Positions 27,138-37,346 of a DNA stretch of 64,000 nt are shown here, in pieces. Both the position numbers and the translations under genes were made by a program. Each line of letters begins with the position of its first letter. Position 1 is the first letter of the stretch. A model generated the notes under the pieces. The model saw only the letters and a program-made list of their open reading frames with translations. It did not search any database and was not told where the DNA came from. This stretch comes from Actinobacteria bacterium HGW-Actinobacteria-6 (GTDB lineage: Bacteria > Actinomycetota > Coriobacteriia > Anaerosomatales > Anaerosomataceae), in assembly GCA_002841295.1 (NCBI GenBank), contig PHEU01000001.1, positions 118,414 through 182,413 on the forward strand, read 5' to 3'.

Positions 27138-28349
27138 TCAGAGGGTAGCACTCCTCGGCCACCGCTTGGGAGCACGGTAGGTCGCGCACGCGAAGTCGGT
27201 CCACGTTATATCGGCGAGCGCGTCGGCGACCATCCTTGGGAGGTCCAGTTCGGACTCGCCTTTCACGACCTGCCTGACGCTCGCGTGGGTCTCGGGAGAC
27301 CTCGGCATGAAGAGCGTGCAGCAATCCGAGACCTGCTGCGTGGAAAGCTCGAAGGTGCCGAGCGCGCGGGCTTCGGTGACGATCTCCTGCTTGTCGTTGC
27401 CGGACAGCGGGCGCAGGACAGGAAGCGTCGCTGCCTGATCGACAGCGGCGATGTTCTCAAGTGTCTGCGAGGCAACCTGGCCGAGGCTCTCGCCTGTCAC
27501 GAGCGCACCGGCGCGCTCCTCGGCAGCAATCGCCTCGGCAACGCGAACCATCAACCTGCGGTAGAGCAAGATACGCAGGTCCGGTGGAGCCGCCAATGAG
27601 ATCTCGCGCTGCAAGTCCCCGAACGGGACCACGTAGAGCCGCGCAAGGCCGCCCGTACGCTCAAGGACCTCGCATAGTTCGGCAACGACGTGCTCGGAGC
27701 GATCGTCGGTCTGCGGTCTGCCCGAGAAGTGCACTCCCACCGCAACGGCGCCGCGACGGATGATGCGCCACGTGGCGACCGGCGAATCGATACCCGCCGA
27801 GAGAAGCGATATAACCTTGCCGGACGTCCCGACAGGCAGCCCGCCCGGGCCTTCAACACGACGTGCGTAGGTGTAGACCTCACCCTGGACGACCTCTACG
27901 CGGCACAGCACGTCCGGTGCGTCGAGGTTCACGCCAAGCCCGGTCGCCACTTGCACGGCAGCACCGATGCGGCGGTTCATCTCAAGGCTGCGCTCTACGT
28001 GATCGGTCGCCGAGCGACGCGCCGCTATCGCGAACGTCTTGGCCGAAGCTCCGGCTTCGCGAACAGCGAGAATCGCGGCCTGTTCCATCTCGGCAGGATC
28101 ACGCGAGGTGACGAATGCGAGCGATGCGGAGCTGATGCCCGGCACGGCGGCGACGCGCGAGAGGACCTCCTCGGCATTGGCGAGTGACACGGGGATGATG
28201 AGGCGGCTTGCAACGCGCTCCACGCCGACCGTCGAGAGCTCGCCGATGGCTGCCACGAGGTTGGCCTGCAGCGCACGCTCGAAGCGACCGCGGTTGCGGC
28301 CCTTGAGGCCGATCTCATGGTAGTGCACCAGTACCGCGCGCTCGAACAC
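27138..28349 (-). CDS. thiI: tRNA 4-thiouridine synthase ThiI
   Basis: A 403-residue enzyme that adenylates U8 of tRNA and transfers sulfur to give s4U. It has an N-terminal ferredoxin-like region (HYHEIGLKGRNRGRFERAL), a THUMP domain (about 60-165) and a PP-loop ATPase with ISLLSAGIDSPVA near residues 180-190. The end of the protein carries a conserved Cys pair, Cys343-Cys344 in SDCCTLFMP. The C-terminal rhodanese domain of E. coli ThiI is absent, as in most Gram-positive forms, so sulfur must come from a separate carrier. GTG start at 28349, with GGGG five bases upstream. Confidence 0.95.
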   Translation of the reverse strand: MFERAVLVHYHEIGLKGRNRGRFERALQANLVAAIGELSTVGVERVASRLIIPVSLANAEEVLSRVAAVPGISSASLAFVTSRDPAEMEQAAILAVREAGASAKTFAIAARRSATDHVERSLEMNRRIGAAVQVATGLGVNLDAPDVLCRVEVVQGEVYTYARRVEGPGGLPVGTSGKVISLLSAGIDSPVATWRIIRRGAVAVGVHFSGRPQTDDRSEHVVAELCEVLERTGGLARLYVVPFGDLQREISLAAPPDLRILLYRRLMVRVAEAIAAEERAGALVTGESLGQVASQTLENIAAVDQAATLPVLRPLSGNDKQEIVTEARALGTFELSTQQVSDCCTLFMPRSPETHASVRQVVKGESELDLPRMVADALADITWTDFACATYRAPKRWPRSATL

Positions 28350-28423
28350 AGTTACCCCCGAAGATGCGTGTACCCCGCGCCGTGACGGCTGCGGGGCACG
28401 CTACACGCTGCCGTGAGGCGGCG

Positions 28424-28672
28424 TTACTTGTAAGACTCAGCCGTGCGCTCGTAGCCGATGTCGCCGTTTGCGATCTCTTCGAGTGCAAGCGTGATCGGCT
28501 TCGTGCTGGTGATCTGCGCGATCTGCGAGGCCTGCATGGTGAGCAGGGCCTGGTCGCGAACGCCGTGCATCATGTCGTTGATCTGCCGCGCGCGGCGCGA
28601 CGCAACGATACAAAGCGTGTACTTGGAGTCGACCTTGGAGAGCAGCAGGTCGATATCAGGCTTGATTACCAT
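28424..28672 (-). CDS. rpoZ: RNA polymerase omega subunit
   Basis: An 82-residue omega subunit that helps fold and hold the beta' subunit. It shows the family core: DSKYTLCIVASRRARQIND, then KPITLALEEIANGDIGYE. The ATG at 28672 has AGGA eight bases upstream and lies nine bases after the gmk stop. The gmk-rpoZ pair is a conserved bacterial arrangement. 74 bases separate it from thiI. Confidence 0.96.
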   Translation of the reverse strand: MVIKPDIDLLLSKVDSKYTLCIVASRRARQINDMMHGVRDQALLTMQASQIAQITSTKPITLALEEIANGDIGYERTAESYK

Positions 28673-28681
28673 CAGGAAATC

Positions 28682-29242
28682 CTAACCGCCGAGGGATTCG
28701 AGAATATCCGCGAGTTCGTTCGTGGCGCGGAGTACGTCGTCGTTTTCTACCACATAATCGTATGTTCCCACAAGTTCCAGCTCACGGACGGCGGTCTCCA
28801 AACGCACCGCTACCTGCTCATCCGTCTCCGCACCGCGACCTCTGATGCGACGCTCAAGCTCGGCCATGGACGGCGCCAGGATGAAGATCAGGACCGCCTC
28901 GGGCATGAGCGCTTTAACCTGCGCTGCGCCTTGCGGGTCGATCTCGAGAATCACCTGTCGGCCTTCGGCGATCTTCGCCTCGACCGTGCTCCTGAGCGTA
29001 CCGTAGCGATTGCCATGCACGCTCGCCCACTCAAGAAACTCGCCAGCCTGCACCCGGCGCTCAAACTCTCCGGGCGTCAGAAAGACGTAGTTCTCACCGT
29101 CGACCTCGCCCGGTCTTGGCGCACGCGTGGTTGCCGAGACAGAAACCCAAATACTAGGGACCCTGGTGGTCAATTCCGCTACCAGAGTCCCCTTGCCCGC
29201 GCCCGAAGGCCCGGAGATGATGATCAGATTGCCTTTACGCAT
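28682..29242 (-). CDS. gmk: Guanylate kinase
   Basis: A 186-residue kinase converting GMP to GDP with ATP. P-loop ISGPSGAGKGTLV (residues 8-20), GMP-binding segment SVSATTRAPRPGEVDGENYVF, then FLEWASVHGNRYGT, and the lid ELERRIRGRGAETDEQVAVRL. The length is normal. The ATG at 29242 has only a weak ribosome site, so translation may depend on coupling to mihF, which ends 14 bases upstream. Confidence 0.96.
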   Translation of the reverse strand: MRKGNLIIISGPSGAGKGTLVAELTTRVPSIWVSVSATTRAPRPGEVDGENYVFLTPGEFERRVQAGEFLEWASVHGNRYGTLRSTVEAKIAEGRQVILEIDPQGAAQVKALMPEAVLIFILAPSMAELERRIRGRGAETDEQVAVRLETAVRELELVGTYDYVVENDDVLRATNELADILESLGG

Positions 29243-29256
29243 CCGGAGAGAAACGC

Positions 29257-29565
29257 CTAGCCGAGACGCTGCATGAGCATCTCGAGCTGACGTGCGCCGA
29301 GACCCTGCACGCGACGGCTCTCGGAGATCTCAAGCTCGTCCATGATCTTGGCAGCCTTCGCCTTGCCGAAGCCCGGTAGGCTCTCGAGAAGCGTGGAGAC
29401 CTTCATGCGGGCGACGATCGGATCGTCAGACCTCTTCATGACTGCAGTGAAGTCGACCTTACCGCTCTTGATCTCCTGGCGGAGTGCGGCACGCTTCTGG
29501 CGCGCCTCGGCGGCTTTCTTCAATGCAGCCTTGCGGTCGGCCTCTGAAAGGTTCGGCAAAGCCAT
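29257..29565 (-). CDS. mihF: Integration host factor, actinobacterial type (MihF)
   Basis: A 102-residue nucleoid protein unrelated to HU-type IHF. It has a Lys/Arg/Ala-rich N-terminal helix (about 10-40) and a helix-two-turn-helix DNA-binding part (VSTLLESLPGFGKAKAAKIMDELEI; then RRVQGLGARQLEML). It is typical of Actinobacteria and adjacent to gmk-rpoZ as usual. The ATG at 29565 follows GAGGAGG; a longer frame to 29646 has no ribosome site. A promoter candidate lies at 29668-29696. Confidence 0.95.
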   Translation of the reverse strand: MALPNLSEADRKAALKKAAEARQKRAALRQEIKSGKVDFTAVMKRSDDPIVARMKVSTLLESLPGFGKAKAAKIMDELEISESRRVQGLGARQLEMLMQRLG

Positions 29566-29667
29566 GGTTCCTCCTCGTTCTTCGCTCCCGGTCCTGTAGC
29601 TTGCGAGTGCCGATTCGATGGAAACATGCGCGCACGCATGCGTCAATTCAACGCGACAGCATCGTTG

Positions 29668-29696
29668 ATACTACCCTTGACCTGCGACTATGCCAA
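29668..29696 (-). promoter_or_regulatory. Promoter candidate for mihF-gmk-rpoZ
   Basis: TTGGCA (29696-29691), a 17-base spacer and TAGTAT (29673-29668) match vegetative boxes at five and four of six positions. It starts four bases past the pyrE stop. The leader of about 95 bases contains an inverted repeat, CATGCG/CGCATG at 29625-29640, of unknown role. Confidence 0.5.
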
Positions 29697-29699
29697 CCC

Positions 29700-30284
29700 T
29701 CACGAAGAAAGTCGGCGACTTCCCGGCGAGTACATCGGCACTCCGGCGGCACATTGACCGCAGGATTCCGGTTCCCATGACTCAACCTCAAGTGTAAGTA
29801 GAGGTATGAGTTCGATGCTGAATGCCTTGGGGCCGCCGCGGTCGATGAGCGATGTCACAACGACCGGCACCCCGCCCGCCGAGCGTACTAATTCGATGAC
29901 CTCGGCGACCGATCCACCCGTTGTGACCACGTCTTCTACGACGAGAACCTGTGCGCCCTCGGGGATTTCAAAGCCGCGGCGAAGCACCATGGCTCCACCC
30001 TGTCGTTCCGTGAAGATGAACTTCACGCCGAGAGCTTGCGCAACAGCGAATCCGATGATGATGCCGCCGACTGCAGGTGCAGCCACCATGTCTATCTGCC
30101 GTTCACCGACTCGCTCGACCATAGCCTTCGCCAGACGGGTCGTGAGCGTGGGATCTTCGAGAACGCGTGCGCACTGCACGTACGTGTCGGAGTGTCGACC
30201 ACTCGTGAGCTGGAAGTGTCCCGAAAGAATCGCCTTGGCCTCTTTGAGAGCGTCAAGTACCTCGGTGTCTGTCATAGCGGTCAT
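29700..30284 (-). CDS. pyrE: Orotate phosphoribosyltransferase
   Basis: A 194-residue enzyme joining orotate and PRPP to make OMP. The PRPP-binding motif is VLVVEDVVTTGGS. Substrate segments are HFQLTSGRHSDTY and FIFTERQGG. The C-terminus ends ESCGQCAAGVPMY, as in the actinobacterial and archaeal type. The start is ATG 30284, three bases after the pyrF stop, with GGAGGGG ten bases before; an in-frame ATG at 30275 is possible. It is the last gene of the pyr operon. Confidence 0.95.
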   Translation of the reverse strand: MTAMTDTEVLDALKEAKAILSGHFQLTSGRHSDTYVQCARVLEDPTLTTRLAKAMVERVGERQIDMVAAPAVGGIIIGFAVAQALGVKFIFTERQGGAMVLRRGFEIPEGAQVLVVEDVVTTGGSVAEVIELVRSAGGVPVVVTSLIDRGGPKAFSIELIPLLTLEVESWEPESCGQCAAGVPMYSPGSRRLSS

Positions 30285-30287
30285 AAG

Positions 30288-30989
30288 TCAGTTCCCCTCC
30301 ACGATGCGCTTCACGGCGGCGGCAGGATCTGCGGCACCTGTGATCGGACGTCCGATAACCAGGTGCGACGCGCCTGCTGCAATCGCCTCGGCGGGTGTGG
30401 CAACGCGCGCCTGATCGCCAGCCTCGGCCCACTTGGGACGCACGCCCGGCGTCACCACATACGCATCCTCGCCGAGAAGCGCCCGCATTGCAGCGGCCTC
30501 TTCGGGCGAGCAGACCACGCCGTCGCAACCGCAATCGCGTGCAAGCGTCGCAAGAGCAGCGACTTGTTCGGCAGCAGTTGCCGGGCAACCTATCTCGGAG
30601 AGCGCGTCATCGTCGAGGCTCGTGAGCACCGTCACCGCGACCAGCACAGGCTTCTTCACGCCGAACTTCTGAGAGGCCGCAGTGAGCTCCTCGGCAGCCG
30701 CAGTCAGCATCGCGCGCCCGCCGGTCGCGTGCACCGTGATCATGTCCGCGCCCTGACGCACCAGCGTGCGGCATGCACCGCGCACCTGGTGCGGGATGTC
30801 ATTGAGCTTGAGGTCGACGAACACCTTGAAGCCGAGCCCCCGCAGATCGCGGACGATCTGTGGTCCCTCGGCATAGAAGAGCGTCATCCCTACTTTGACC
30901 CAGGACACACGTCCCTTGAGCGTGCGCGCCATCTCAAGTGCGGCTACTCCGTCGGGCAGGTCGAGCGCAACGATTATCTGGTCCTGCAT
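30288..30989 (-). CDS. pyrF: Orotidine 5'-phosphate decarboxylase
   Basis: A 233-residue TIM-barrel enzyme that decarboxylates OMP to UMP. The catalytic Lys-Asp array is in VFVDLKLNDIPHQV. Phosphate-binding parts are TVHATGGRAML and the C-terminal VIGRPITGA. The ATG at 30989 has AAGGG six bases upstream. It lies 26 bases after the inserted unknown gene and three bases before pyrE. Confidence 0.96.
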   Translation of the reverse strand: MQDQIIVALDLPDGVAALEMARTLKGRVSWVKVGMTLFYAEGPQIVRDLRGLGFKVFVDLKLNDIPHQVRGACRTLVRQGADMITVHATGGRAMLTAAAEELTAASQKFGVKKPVLVAVTVLTSLDDDALSEIGCPATAAEQVAALATLARDCGCDGVVCSPEEAAAMRALLGEDAYVVTPGVRPKWAEAGDQARVATPAEAIAAGASHLVIGRPITGAADPAAAVKRIVEGN

Positions 30990-31015
30990 ACAATTCCCTT
31001 CGCTACTTTGCGCTA

Positions 31016-32323
31016 CTAGTCTATCGGTGCGCCGGAAGCCGGGCCGCGCCAGACGCTCTCGCGGCTTCCGCCGTGCTCGTCATACAGCACGAGCTCTGTC
31101 CATTCCTCGTCCACGGGCCCGCTGCCATACACGTACTCGATGCCGAGCAGACCTACGCCGGGATACCAGGCTCCACTCATCGAATCGGTCATGCCAAGGT
31201 TCACGAAGCCGCTGGCAGTGGCCTTCCATATACGGCGGTCGACGATGAACAGCGAACCGGAAGGGTCCCAGCCGAGAACGCCTGAGTCATATGCATCGCG
31301 GAATTCCGACGGCTCTTCCCAGCCCATCGCTTTGAAGGCATCGGTGGCGGTTGAATCGGTCGCCTCCGCCGTCCAAATCCGAGTCACCGCAGGGCCATCG
31401 TCATCGGGATACTCCGTCGCCATCCAGAAGAGTCGGTCTTCAATGCCGTCCCACACAGCGGCAGGCGCTCGCATCATCCCATCGGACATCGCGAAGTCAC
31501 CGGCGACCTCGCCAGTTGTGGCGTCAAAGACCAACATGCGCCGTTGAGCGTCCTGCGCGTCACTCTCGGGACCGTACGGAACTGCGGTATAGAGTTGCTC
31601 GACAGCAAAGTAGCGGCCTGACGCGGACCATCCGACCGGTACGAACGTGCGCACAGCATCCGGCACTTTGGCCTTCACGCCTTCGCCCTGCGACTCTTTG
31701 TTGTTGAAGAGCAGCGCCGAGGGGCCGGCGCCTTTGAGCGGATTGATCTCCAGGTACGCGATGGTCGCCCCCGGCCCCGGCCATGCGCCCCACTTGGAGG
31801 GCACGTTGTCGGTGGGCTTCGAGCCGTCGTCGAGCCTCCATGCCACCAGGCGCTCCGGTTTATGATCGAACGCGTCGCCTAAAGAGTCATCGAAGTCGGC
31901 TGTCTCGGCTTGCTTGTTCGTAACCGGCTCGAGCCAGATCACCGGGGCGTACGGCTCGACGAAGAGCACGCGATACCCGTCGATATCCTTTGATTCGCCA
32001 GTCGTTCGATCCCAGACAGTCACAGACGGATACGTGTAATCCCGGTAGTACTGAACGACGCCAAAACGACCGTTCCCCGACCACGAAACCACTTCCTGCG
32101 TGAATGGGCCTCCATTGAAGGTCTCGTCGATTGCATTGCCAGCGTTGTCCAACAGCCAAACGGCACCGACGCAGCCACCGATGAGAGCGATGAGCACGAT
32201 GGCTCCCACTACCCACGGCCACTTCTTGCGCGTCGCGCCGGATGGCTTGGCAGCAGCAAGAGGCAGCGGGACGGGCGGCTGAGCCTCCGGATCGGCGTAA
32301 ACCTGATCGCTTTCGTCAGTCAC
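31016..32323 (-). CDS. Unknown membrane-anchored protein inside the pyr operon (beta-propeller-like)
   Basis: Not recognised. A 435-residue protein with a proline-rich cytoplasmic N-terminus (about 30 residues), one membrane helix (WPWVVGAIVLIALIGGCVGA) and a large outside domain of about 370 residues. That domain is rich in Trp and Asp and has repeated strand patterns: VVSWSGNGRFGVV, VGWSASGRYFAV, VLGWDPSGSLFIVD. These resemble TolB or WD-like propeller blades. The GTG at 32323 has GGGGAG seven bases upstream. It sits between pyrD (13-base gap) and pyrF (26-base gap), so it must be co-transcribed with UMP synthesis genes. No pyrimidine-related role is apparent. Confidence 0.75.
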   Translation of the reverse strand: MTDESDQVYADPEAQPPVPLPLAAAKPSGATRKKWPWVVGAIVLIALIGGCVGAVWLLDNAGNAIDETFNGGPFTQEVVSWSGNGRFGVVQYYRDYTYPSVTVWDRTTGESKDIDGYRVLFVEPYAPVIWLEPVTNKQAETADFDDSLGDAFDHKPERLVAWRLDDGSKPTDNVPSKWGAWPGPGATIAYLEINPLKGAGPSALLFNNKESQGEGVKAKVPDAVRTFVPVGWSASGRYFAVEQLYTAVPYGPESDAQDAQRRMLVFDATTGEVAGDFAMSDGMMRAPAAVWDGIEDRLFWMATEYPDDDGPAVTRIWTAEATDSTATDAFKAMGWEEPSEFRDAYDSGVLGWDPSGSLFIVDRRIWKATASGFVNLGMTDSMSGAWYPGVGLLGIEYVYGSGPVDEEWTELVLYDEHGGSRESVWRGPASGAPID

Positions 32324-32336
32324 AGTCGCACTCCCC

Positions 32337-33269
32337 TCATCGCGATACGGCACCCGTCATTGCCGAGACGCGATCGAGACCGCGCAGCCGGCAGTACTGC
32401 TCAAGACCATCGACCACGCGCATCGTAGCGCCCGGATCGACGAAGTTCGCCGTGCCGACTGCAACGGCTGTCGCGCCCGCCAGCATGAATTCGACAGCAT
32501 CCTCGGCGTTCATGATGCCACCCATGCCCACAACAGGAATCGAGACCGCCGAGGCAACTTGCCACACCATGCGAACAGCGACCGGCTTGATGGCGGGGCC
32601 AGACAGTCCACCAACGGAGCGCGCGAGCTTCGGCTTCCACGTGTCGGTGTCGATAGCCATGCCGAGCAGCGTATTGATGAGGCTCACAGCATCGGCACCC
32701 TCAGCCTCGACGGCCCGGGCGATCTCAGTGACGTCGGTGACATTAGGGCTCAACTTCACGATGAGGGTCTTGGAGGTCACTGCTCGAACCGCCCTGGTGA
32801 CATCGGCGGCCGACGTGCAATCGGTGCCGAACGCCATGCCGCCCTCATCGACGTTCGGACAGGAGATGTTGACCTCAAGTGCGTCGACGGCGCTCTCGGA
32901 GTCCAAACGCTCTGCAACTGCGACGTACTCGGCAAGGCTATGGCCCGAGACGTTCACGATCACCGGAACGTCCTGTGTTGCCAGCCACGGCAGGTCCTTT
33001 GCGCAGAAAGCCTCGACTCCCGGGTTCTGCAGGCCGATGGAGTTAAGCATGCCCGAGGCTGTCTCGGCGATCCTGGGGCTGGCGTTGCCCGCCCACGGCT
33101 TCATGCTCACGCCTTTGGTCACGACCGCGCCGAGCCTACTCAAGTCGACAAAGTCCGCATACTCCTTACCGGAAGCGAACGTCCCGGACGCAGTCATCAC
33201 AGGATTGCGGAGCTCGAGTGCCCCGATCCTAACCCTCATGTCCACATTGATACCCTTGCTTGAATCCAC
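32337..33269 (-). CDS. pyrD: Dihydroorotate dehydrogenase, class 1B catalytic subunit
   Basis: A 310-residue FMN enzyme oxidising dihydroorotate to orotate. Class 1 Cys base in [16 protein letters not shown]-site segments are [25 protein letters not shown] and [11 protein letters not shown]. The class 1B call rests on the adjacent pyrK, which passes electrons to NAD+. GTG start at 33269 with AGGAG six bases upstream, eight bases after the pyrK stop. Confidence 0.95.
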   Translation of the reverse strand: MDSSKGINVDMRVRIGALELRNPVMTASGTFASGKEYADFVDLSRLGAVVTKGVSMKPWAGNASPRIAETASGMLNSIGLQNPGVEAFCAKDLPWLATQDVPVIVNVSGHSLAEYVAVAERLDSESAVDALEVNISCPNVDEGGMAFGTDCTSAADVTRAVRAVTSKTLIVKLSPNVTDVTEIARAVEAEGADAVSLINTLLGMAIDTDTWKPKLARSVGGLSGPAIKPVAVRMVWQVASAVSIPVVGMGGIMNAEDAVEFMLAGATAVAVGTANFVDPGATMRVVDGLEQYCRLRGLDRVSAMTGAVSR

Positions 33270-33277
33270 ATCGGCTC

Positions 33278-34096
33278 CTAGTGCTTCGGCGGGATCTCAG
33301 AGGTGTCCCACACGACGCTCTCGGCGTCGAATACCGGACCGTCAACACACGCACGGCGCTGGCCGTCGCGCGTCGTCACAACGCATGAGAGACACGCGCC
33401 GATACCGCACGCCATAAGGCGCTCAAGCGATACCTGACACGGCACGCTGGCCGCTGCGGCCTGCGCCGTGACGATTCGTGCCATCGGCTCAGGCCCGCAT
33501 ACGTATACGATGTCGGGGCGATCCGAAACAAGCAGGCTCTCGACGAGCGCTGTAACGAACCCGCGCTGCCCCTCGCTGCCATCATCGGTGGCTGTCTCAA
33601 CGCGCCGTGCGGTTGCGTCGAACACGCCGCGTCCCACGAGCCTGTCGGCGCACGGCGCACCCTGCGCAACCGTGACAGCAACACCTGCTGCTGAGAGCTC
33701 CTCGGCCAGCATGCCCATCGGCGCGGCGCCGAGCCCACCGGCGACGAGCAGCGCATGAGCGACGCCATCCGGGATGTGCCACCCATGACCGAGCGGCCCG
33801 ATCAGGTCCATTTCCTCACCGCGGCGTTTCTCGGCAAGGGCTCGAGTGCCGGTGCCGAGCACCTGGTACAGGATGTGGAGCCGGTCTTCCTCCACGCGGT
33901 GGATGGAGAACGGGCGGCGCAACACAAAGTCGGTTCCGGTCGAGATGCGCAGATGCACGAACTGTCCTGGGCGAACCACTCGCGCGACTCTCGGCGATTC
34001 AAGCACGAGCAGCCCGACGCCTTCTGTCACGCGGTCGTTCGCGAGCACAGTCACGCGCTCGAGGAGTTTGCGCTCTGTTTCGGCAGGCAGCGTCAC
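33278..34096 (-). CDS. pyrK: Dihydroorotate dehydrogenase electron transfer subunit
   Basis: A 272-residue FAD and [2Fe-2S] protein. The FAD-binding [11 protein letters not shown] segment is followed by the NAD domain ([31 protein letters not shown]). A C-terminal Cys cluster, [10 protein letters not shown] and [10 protein letters not shown], holds the [2Fe-2S] centre. It links PyrD to NAD+. The GTG at 34096 overlaps the carB stop as GTGA and has CGGAG seven bases upstream. The longer frame lies inside carB. Confidence 0.94.
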   Translation of the reverse strand: MTLPAETERKLLERVTVLANDRVTEGVGLLVLESPRVARVVRPGQFVHLRISTGTDFVLRRPFSIHRVEEDRLHILYQVLGTGTRALAEKRRGEEMDLIGPLGHGWHIPDGVAHALLVAGGLGAAPMGMLAEELSAAGVAVTVAQGAPCADRLVGRGVFDATARRVETATDDGSEGQRGFVTALVESLLVSDRPDIVYVCGPEPMARIVTAQAAAASVPCQVSLERLMACGIGACLSCVVTTRDGQRRACVDGPVFDAESVVWDTSEIPPKH

Positions 34097-37000
34097 GAGG
34101 ACGCTCCGTTGATCGCGGTCGGCGGCACCCACTGCTCGAAGTCTTGCAGCGCGCTTACGCCGAGGCGCTGCTCCTTGATCGCTTCGATCGCCTGAACGAC
34201 CGCCTGCGCGGCCTCCATCGTTGTGATATTGGTGATGCCGTGCCTGATGGCCATCGCGCGGATCTGGTAACCGTCGCTTCTGGTCTCCTGGCCGAACGGC
34301 GTGTTGATAACGATCTGCACCTCGTCATTCGTCATCGCATCGACGATGTTCGGGCGTCCCTCGTGCACCTTCAGAACTTCCGTGACCGGCAGTCCTGCTG
34401 CACGCAGGCCCTTTGCGGTTCCGCGGGTGGACAGGAGCCTGAAGCCAAGCTGGTTCAGGTGCCGAGCCACGCTCACGATCGCGCGCTTGTCACGGTCACA
34501 CACCGAGATGAAGGCGGTTCCTTCGCTCGGCAGTGAGTAGTCGATTGCTAGCTGGCTCTTTGCGTACGCTGCCGGGAAGTCGGTCGCCGAGCCCATAACC
34601 TCGCCGGTCGACTTCATCTCCGGCCCAAGCACCGAGTCGGCGCCCGGGAACCGACCGAACGGCATGACTGCTTCCTTCACACAGAAGCGCGTGAACTCGC
34701 GATCCTCAGAGGGAAGCGCAAGGTCGGCGATCATCTCCCCTGCCATGACCCGGGCCGCCACCTTGGCGAGCGGCACTCCCGTGGCCTTACTTACGAACGG
34801 CACCGTGCGGCTTGCACGCGGGTTGACCTCGAGCACATACACCGTTGAGTCCTTCACGGCGAACTGGATATTGATGAGTCCGTGCGTGCCGATCTCAAGT
34901 GCGATGCGGCGCGTGTAGCCCTTGATCTCCTCAACGATACTGTCGCCGAGTGTGAAGTGCGGAATGCAGCATGCCGAGTCGCCGGAGTGGATACCGGCTT
35001 CTTCGATGTGCTCCATGACGCCGCCAATGTACACCTCGCGGGTGTCACAGATGGCGTCGACGTCGACCTCGATCGCACCCTCAAGGAAGCGATCGAGCAG
35101 CACGGGGTGATCCGGACTCACTACGGTCGCCTCGGCCACGTGCTTGAGCATGTACTCCTCGTTGTACGCGATGACCATGCCACGACCGCCAAGCACATAC
35201 GAGGGACGGACGAGCAGCGGGTAGCCGATACGATTCGCGACCTCGATGGCCTCGGCAGCCGAGCGAGCGATGCCGGCTGCAGGATACGCGATGCCGAGGC
35301 GGTCGAGCACGTCAGCGAAACGCTCGCGATCCTCGGCCAGGTCAATCGCCTCTGGCTTCGTGCCGAGAATCGGCACTCCGGCCTCCTCAAGCGCACGCGC
35401 CAGCTTGAGCGGCGTCTGTCCACCAAAGGTAACGAGAACGCCAATCGGCTGCTCTACGTCAACGATGTCCATGACGTCTTCGAACGTGAGCGGCTCGAAG
35501 TAGAGCCTGTCCGACGTGTCGTAGTCAGTCGAGACAGTCTCGGGGTTGCAGTTGACCATCACCGTCTCGAAGCCCGCGTCGTGCAGCGCGTACGATGCGT
35601 GAACGCAGCAGTAGTCGAACTCGATGCCCTGACCAATCCGGTTCGGACCCGCGCCGAGAATCATCACGCGTGGCCTCGTCGCGGTCGTGACTTCGCTCTC
35701 ATCCTCGTACGTCTTGTAGTAGTACGGCGTGGTCGCAAGGAACTCGCCAGCGCAGGTATCAACCGACTTGAAGGTCGCCTTCACGCCAAGCTCAAGCCTG
35801 CGAGCACGAACGGCCTTCTCATCCGAGCGCGTGAGGTACGCAAGCTGTGGATCCGAGAGGCCATGCTGTTTCGCCATGCGCATCAAGTCGGCCGTCATAC
35901 CTTCGAGCGATACCTGACGCACCATTCCCTCAACCTCAACCTGAGCTTTCACGTGGTCGAGGAACCATGGGTCGATGTGCGTGAGCGCCGAGACTTCTTC
36001 AACGCTGCGGCCGCGCCACAGGGCGTCAGCTACGTAGAACATCCGGTTCTCATTAGGGACGGTAAGTCCACGGTCGAACTTGAGTTCGTCAAAGACGTCC
36101 TTGCCGTCAGCGCCGAGGCCGATTCGGCCGTTCTCAAGCGAGCGAAACGCCTTGCCGAGCGCCTCGGTGAAGGTGCGCCCGATGGCCATCGCCTCGCCGA
36201 CCGACTTCATGCGGGTAGTGAGCGTGGTATCAGTACCCTTGAACTTCTCAAATGCCCACCTCGGCACCTTCACGACGGTGTAGTCGATGGAGGGCTCGAA
36301 GCACGCGGGCGTGACCTTGGTGATGTCGTTGTTGATCTCGTCGAGCGTATAGCCCACCGCAAGCTTCGCCGCGATTTTCGCGATCGGGAAGCCGGTGGCC
36401 TTGGACGCAAGCGCGCTGGAGCGCGATACGCGCGGGTTCATCTCAATGACGACCATGCGACCGTCTGCCGGGTTCACGGCAAACTGCACGTTCGATCCAC
36501 CGGTCTCCACCCCGATCTCGCGCAGCACCGCTATCGATGCATCGCGCATCACCTGGTACTCACGGTCCGAGAGGGTCTGGGCTGGCGCAACGGTGATGGA
36601 GTCGCCCGTGTGCACACCCATCGCGTCGATATTCTCGATGGAGCACACGATCACGGCGTTGTCGTTCACGTCGCGCATGACCTCCATCTCGTACTCTTTC
36701 CAGCCGATCACGCTCTCCTCGGTAAGCACCTCACCGATCGGCGAGAGCGAGATACCGTGCGCGACTTGCTCGCGAAGCTCGTCGAGGTTGTACACGATGC
36801 CACCGCCAGCGCCACCCATCGTGAACGACGGTCGAATCACCACCGGATAGCCGACCTCAGCAGCAAACGCCTCCGCATCGGCGATCGTGTACGCATAGGC
36901 GCCGTAGGGAACTTCAAGGCCGATACGCGCCATGGCTTCGCCAAAGAGCTTGCGGTCCTCGCCCATCTTGATGGCCTCAAGCTTGGCGCCGATGAGCTCG

Positions 37001-37338
37001 ACGCCGTACTTTTCGAGCACGCCGGACTCAGCAAGTGCGACGGCGCAGTTGAGCCCCGTCTGTCCGCCAAGGGTCGGCAAGAGCGCGTCTGGCCTCTCGA
37101 CCGCGATGACCTTCTCCACAAACTCGGGCGTCACCGGCTCGATGTAGGTCCGGTGAGCGAACTCCGGGTCCGTCATGATCGTGGCAGGATTGCTGTTCAC
37201 GAGAATGACTTCGTAGCCGTCCTCACGCAGTACCTTGCACGCCTGAGCGCCGGAGTAATCGAACTCGCACGCCTGACCGATAACGATCGGGCCCGAGCCG
37301 ATGAGCAGTATCTTCTTGATGTCGTTTCTGCGCGGCAT
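34093..37338 (-). CDS. carB: Carbamoyl-phosphate synthase, large subunit
   Basis: A 1081-residue synthetase making carbamoyl phosphate from bicarbonate, ATP and ammonia supplied by CarA. It contains two homologous ATP-grasp halves (starts [20 protein letters not shown] and [20 protein letters not shown]) and a C-terminal MGS-like allosteric domain ([19 protein letters not shown]). The ATG at 37338 has GGGAG four to five bases upstream. A two-domain stress protein gene separates it from carA by 0.85 kb, which is unusual. Length is normal and no key motif is missing. Confidence 0.97.
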   Translation of the reverse strand: MPRRNDIKKILLIGSGPIVIGQACEFDYSGAQACKVLREDGYEVILVNSNPATIMTDPEFAHRTYIEPVTPEFVEKVIAVERPDALLPTLGGQTGLNCAVALAESGVLEKYGVELIGAKLEAIKMGEDRKLFGEAMARIGLEVPYGAYAYTIADAEAFAAEVGYPVVIRPSFTMGGAGGGIVYNLDELREQVAHGISLSPIGEVLTEESVIGWKEYEMEVMRDVNDNAVIVCSIENIDAMGVHTGDSITVAPAQTLSDREYQVMRDASIAVLREIGVETGGSNVQFAVNPADGRMVVIEMNPRVSRSSALASKATGFPIAKIAAKLAVGYTLDEINNDITKVTPACFEPSIDYTVVKVPRWAFEKFKGTDTTLTTRMKSVGEAMAIGRTFTEALGKAFRSLENGRIGLGADGKDVFDELKFDRGLTVPNENRMFYVADALWRGRSVEEVSALTHIDPWFLDHVKAQVEVEGMVRQVSLEGMTADLMRMAKQHGLSDPQLAYLTRSDEKAVRARRLELGVKATFKSVDTCAGEFLATTPYYYKTYEDESEVTTATRPRVMILGAGPNRIGQGIEFDYCCVHASYALHDAGFETVMVNCNPETVSTDYDTSDRLYFEPLTFEDVMDIVDVEQPIGVLVTFGGQTPLKLARALEEAGVPILGTKPEAIDLAEDRERFADVLDRLGIAYPAAGIARSAAEAIEVANRIGYPLLVRPSYVLGGRGMVIAYNEEYMLKHVAEATVVSPDHPVLLDRFLEGAIEVDVDAICDTREVYIGGVMEHIEEAGIHSGDSACCIPHFTLGDSIVEEIKGYTRRIALEIGTHGLINIQFAVKDSTVYVLEVNPRASRTVPFVSKATGVPLAKVAARVMAGEMIADLALPSEDREFTRFCVKEAVMPFGRFPGADSVLGPEMKSTGEVMGSATDFPAAYAKSQLAIDYSLPSEGTAFISVCDRDKRAIVSVARHLNQLGFRLLSTRGTAKGLRAAGLPVTEVLKVHEGRPNIVDAMTNDEVQIVINTPFGQETRSDGYQIRAMAIRHGITNITTMEAAQAVVQAIEAIKEQRLGVSALQDFEQWVPPTAINGASS

Positions 37339-37346
37339 CTGTCTCC

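Noticed and set aside
28350..28423. GC-rich hairpins between rpoZ and thiI
   Set aside because: Stems form but no T-run follows; possibly a structured leader, but no known family is matched.
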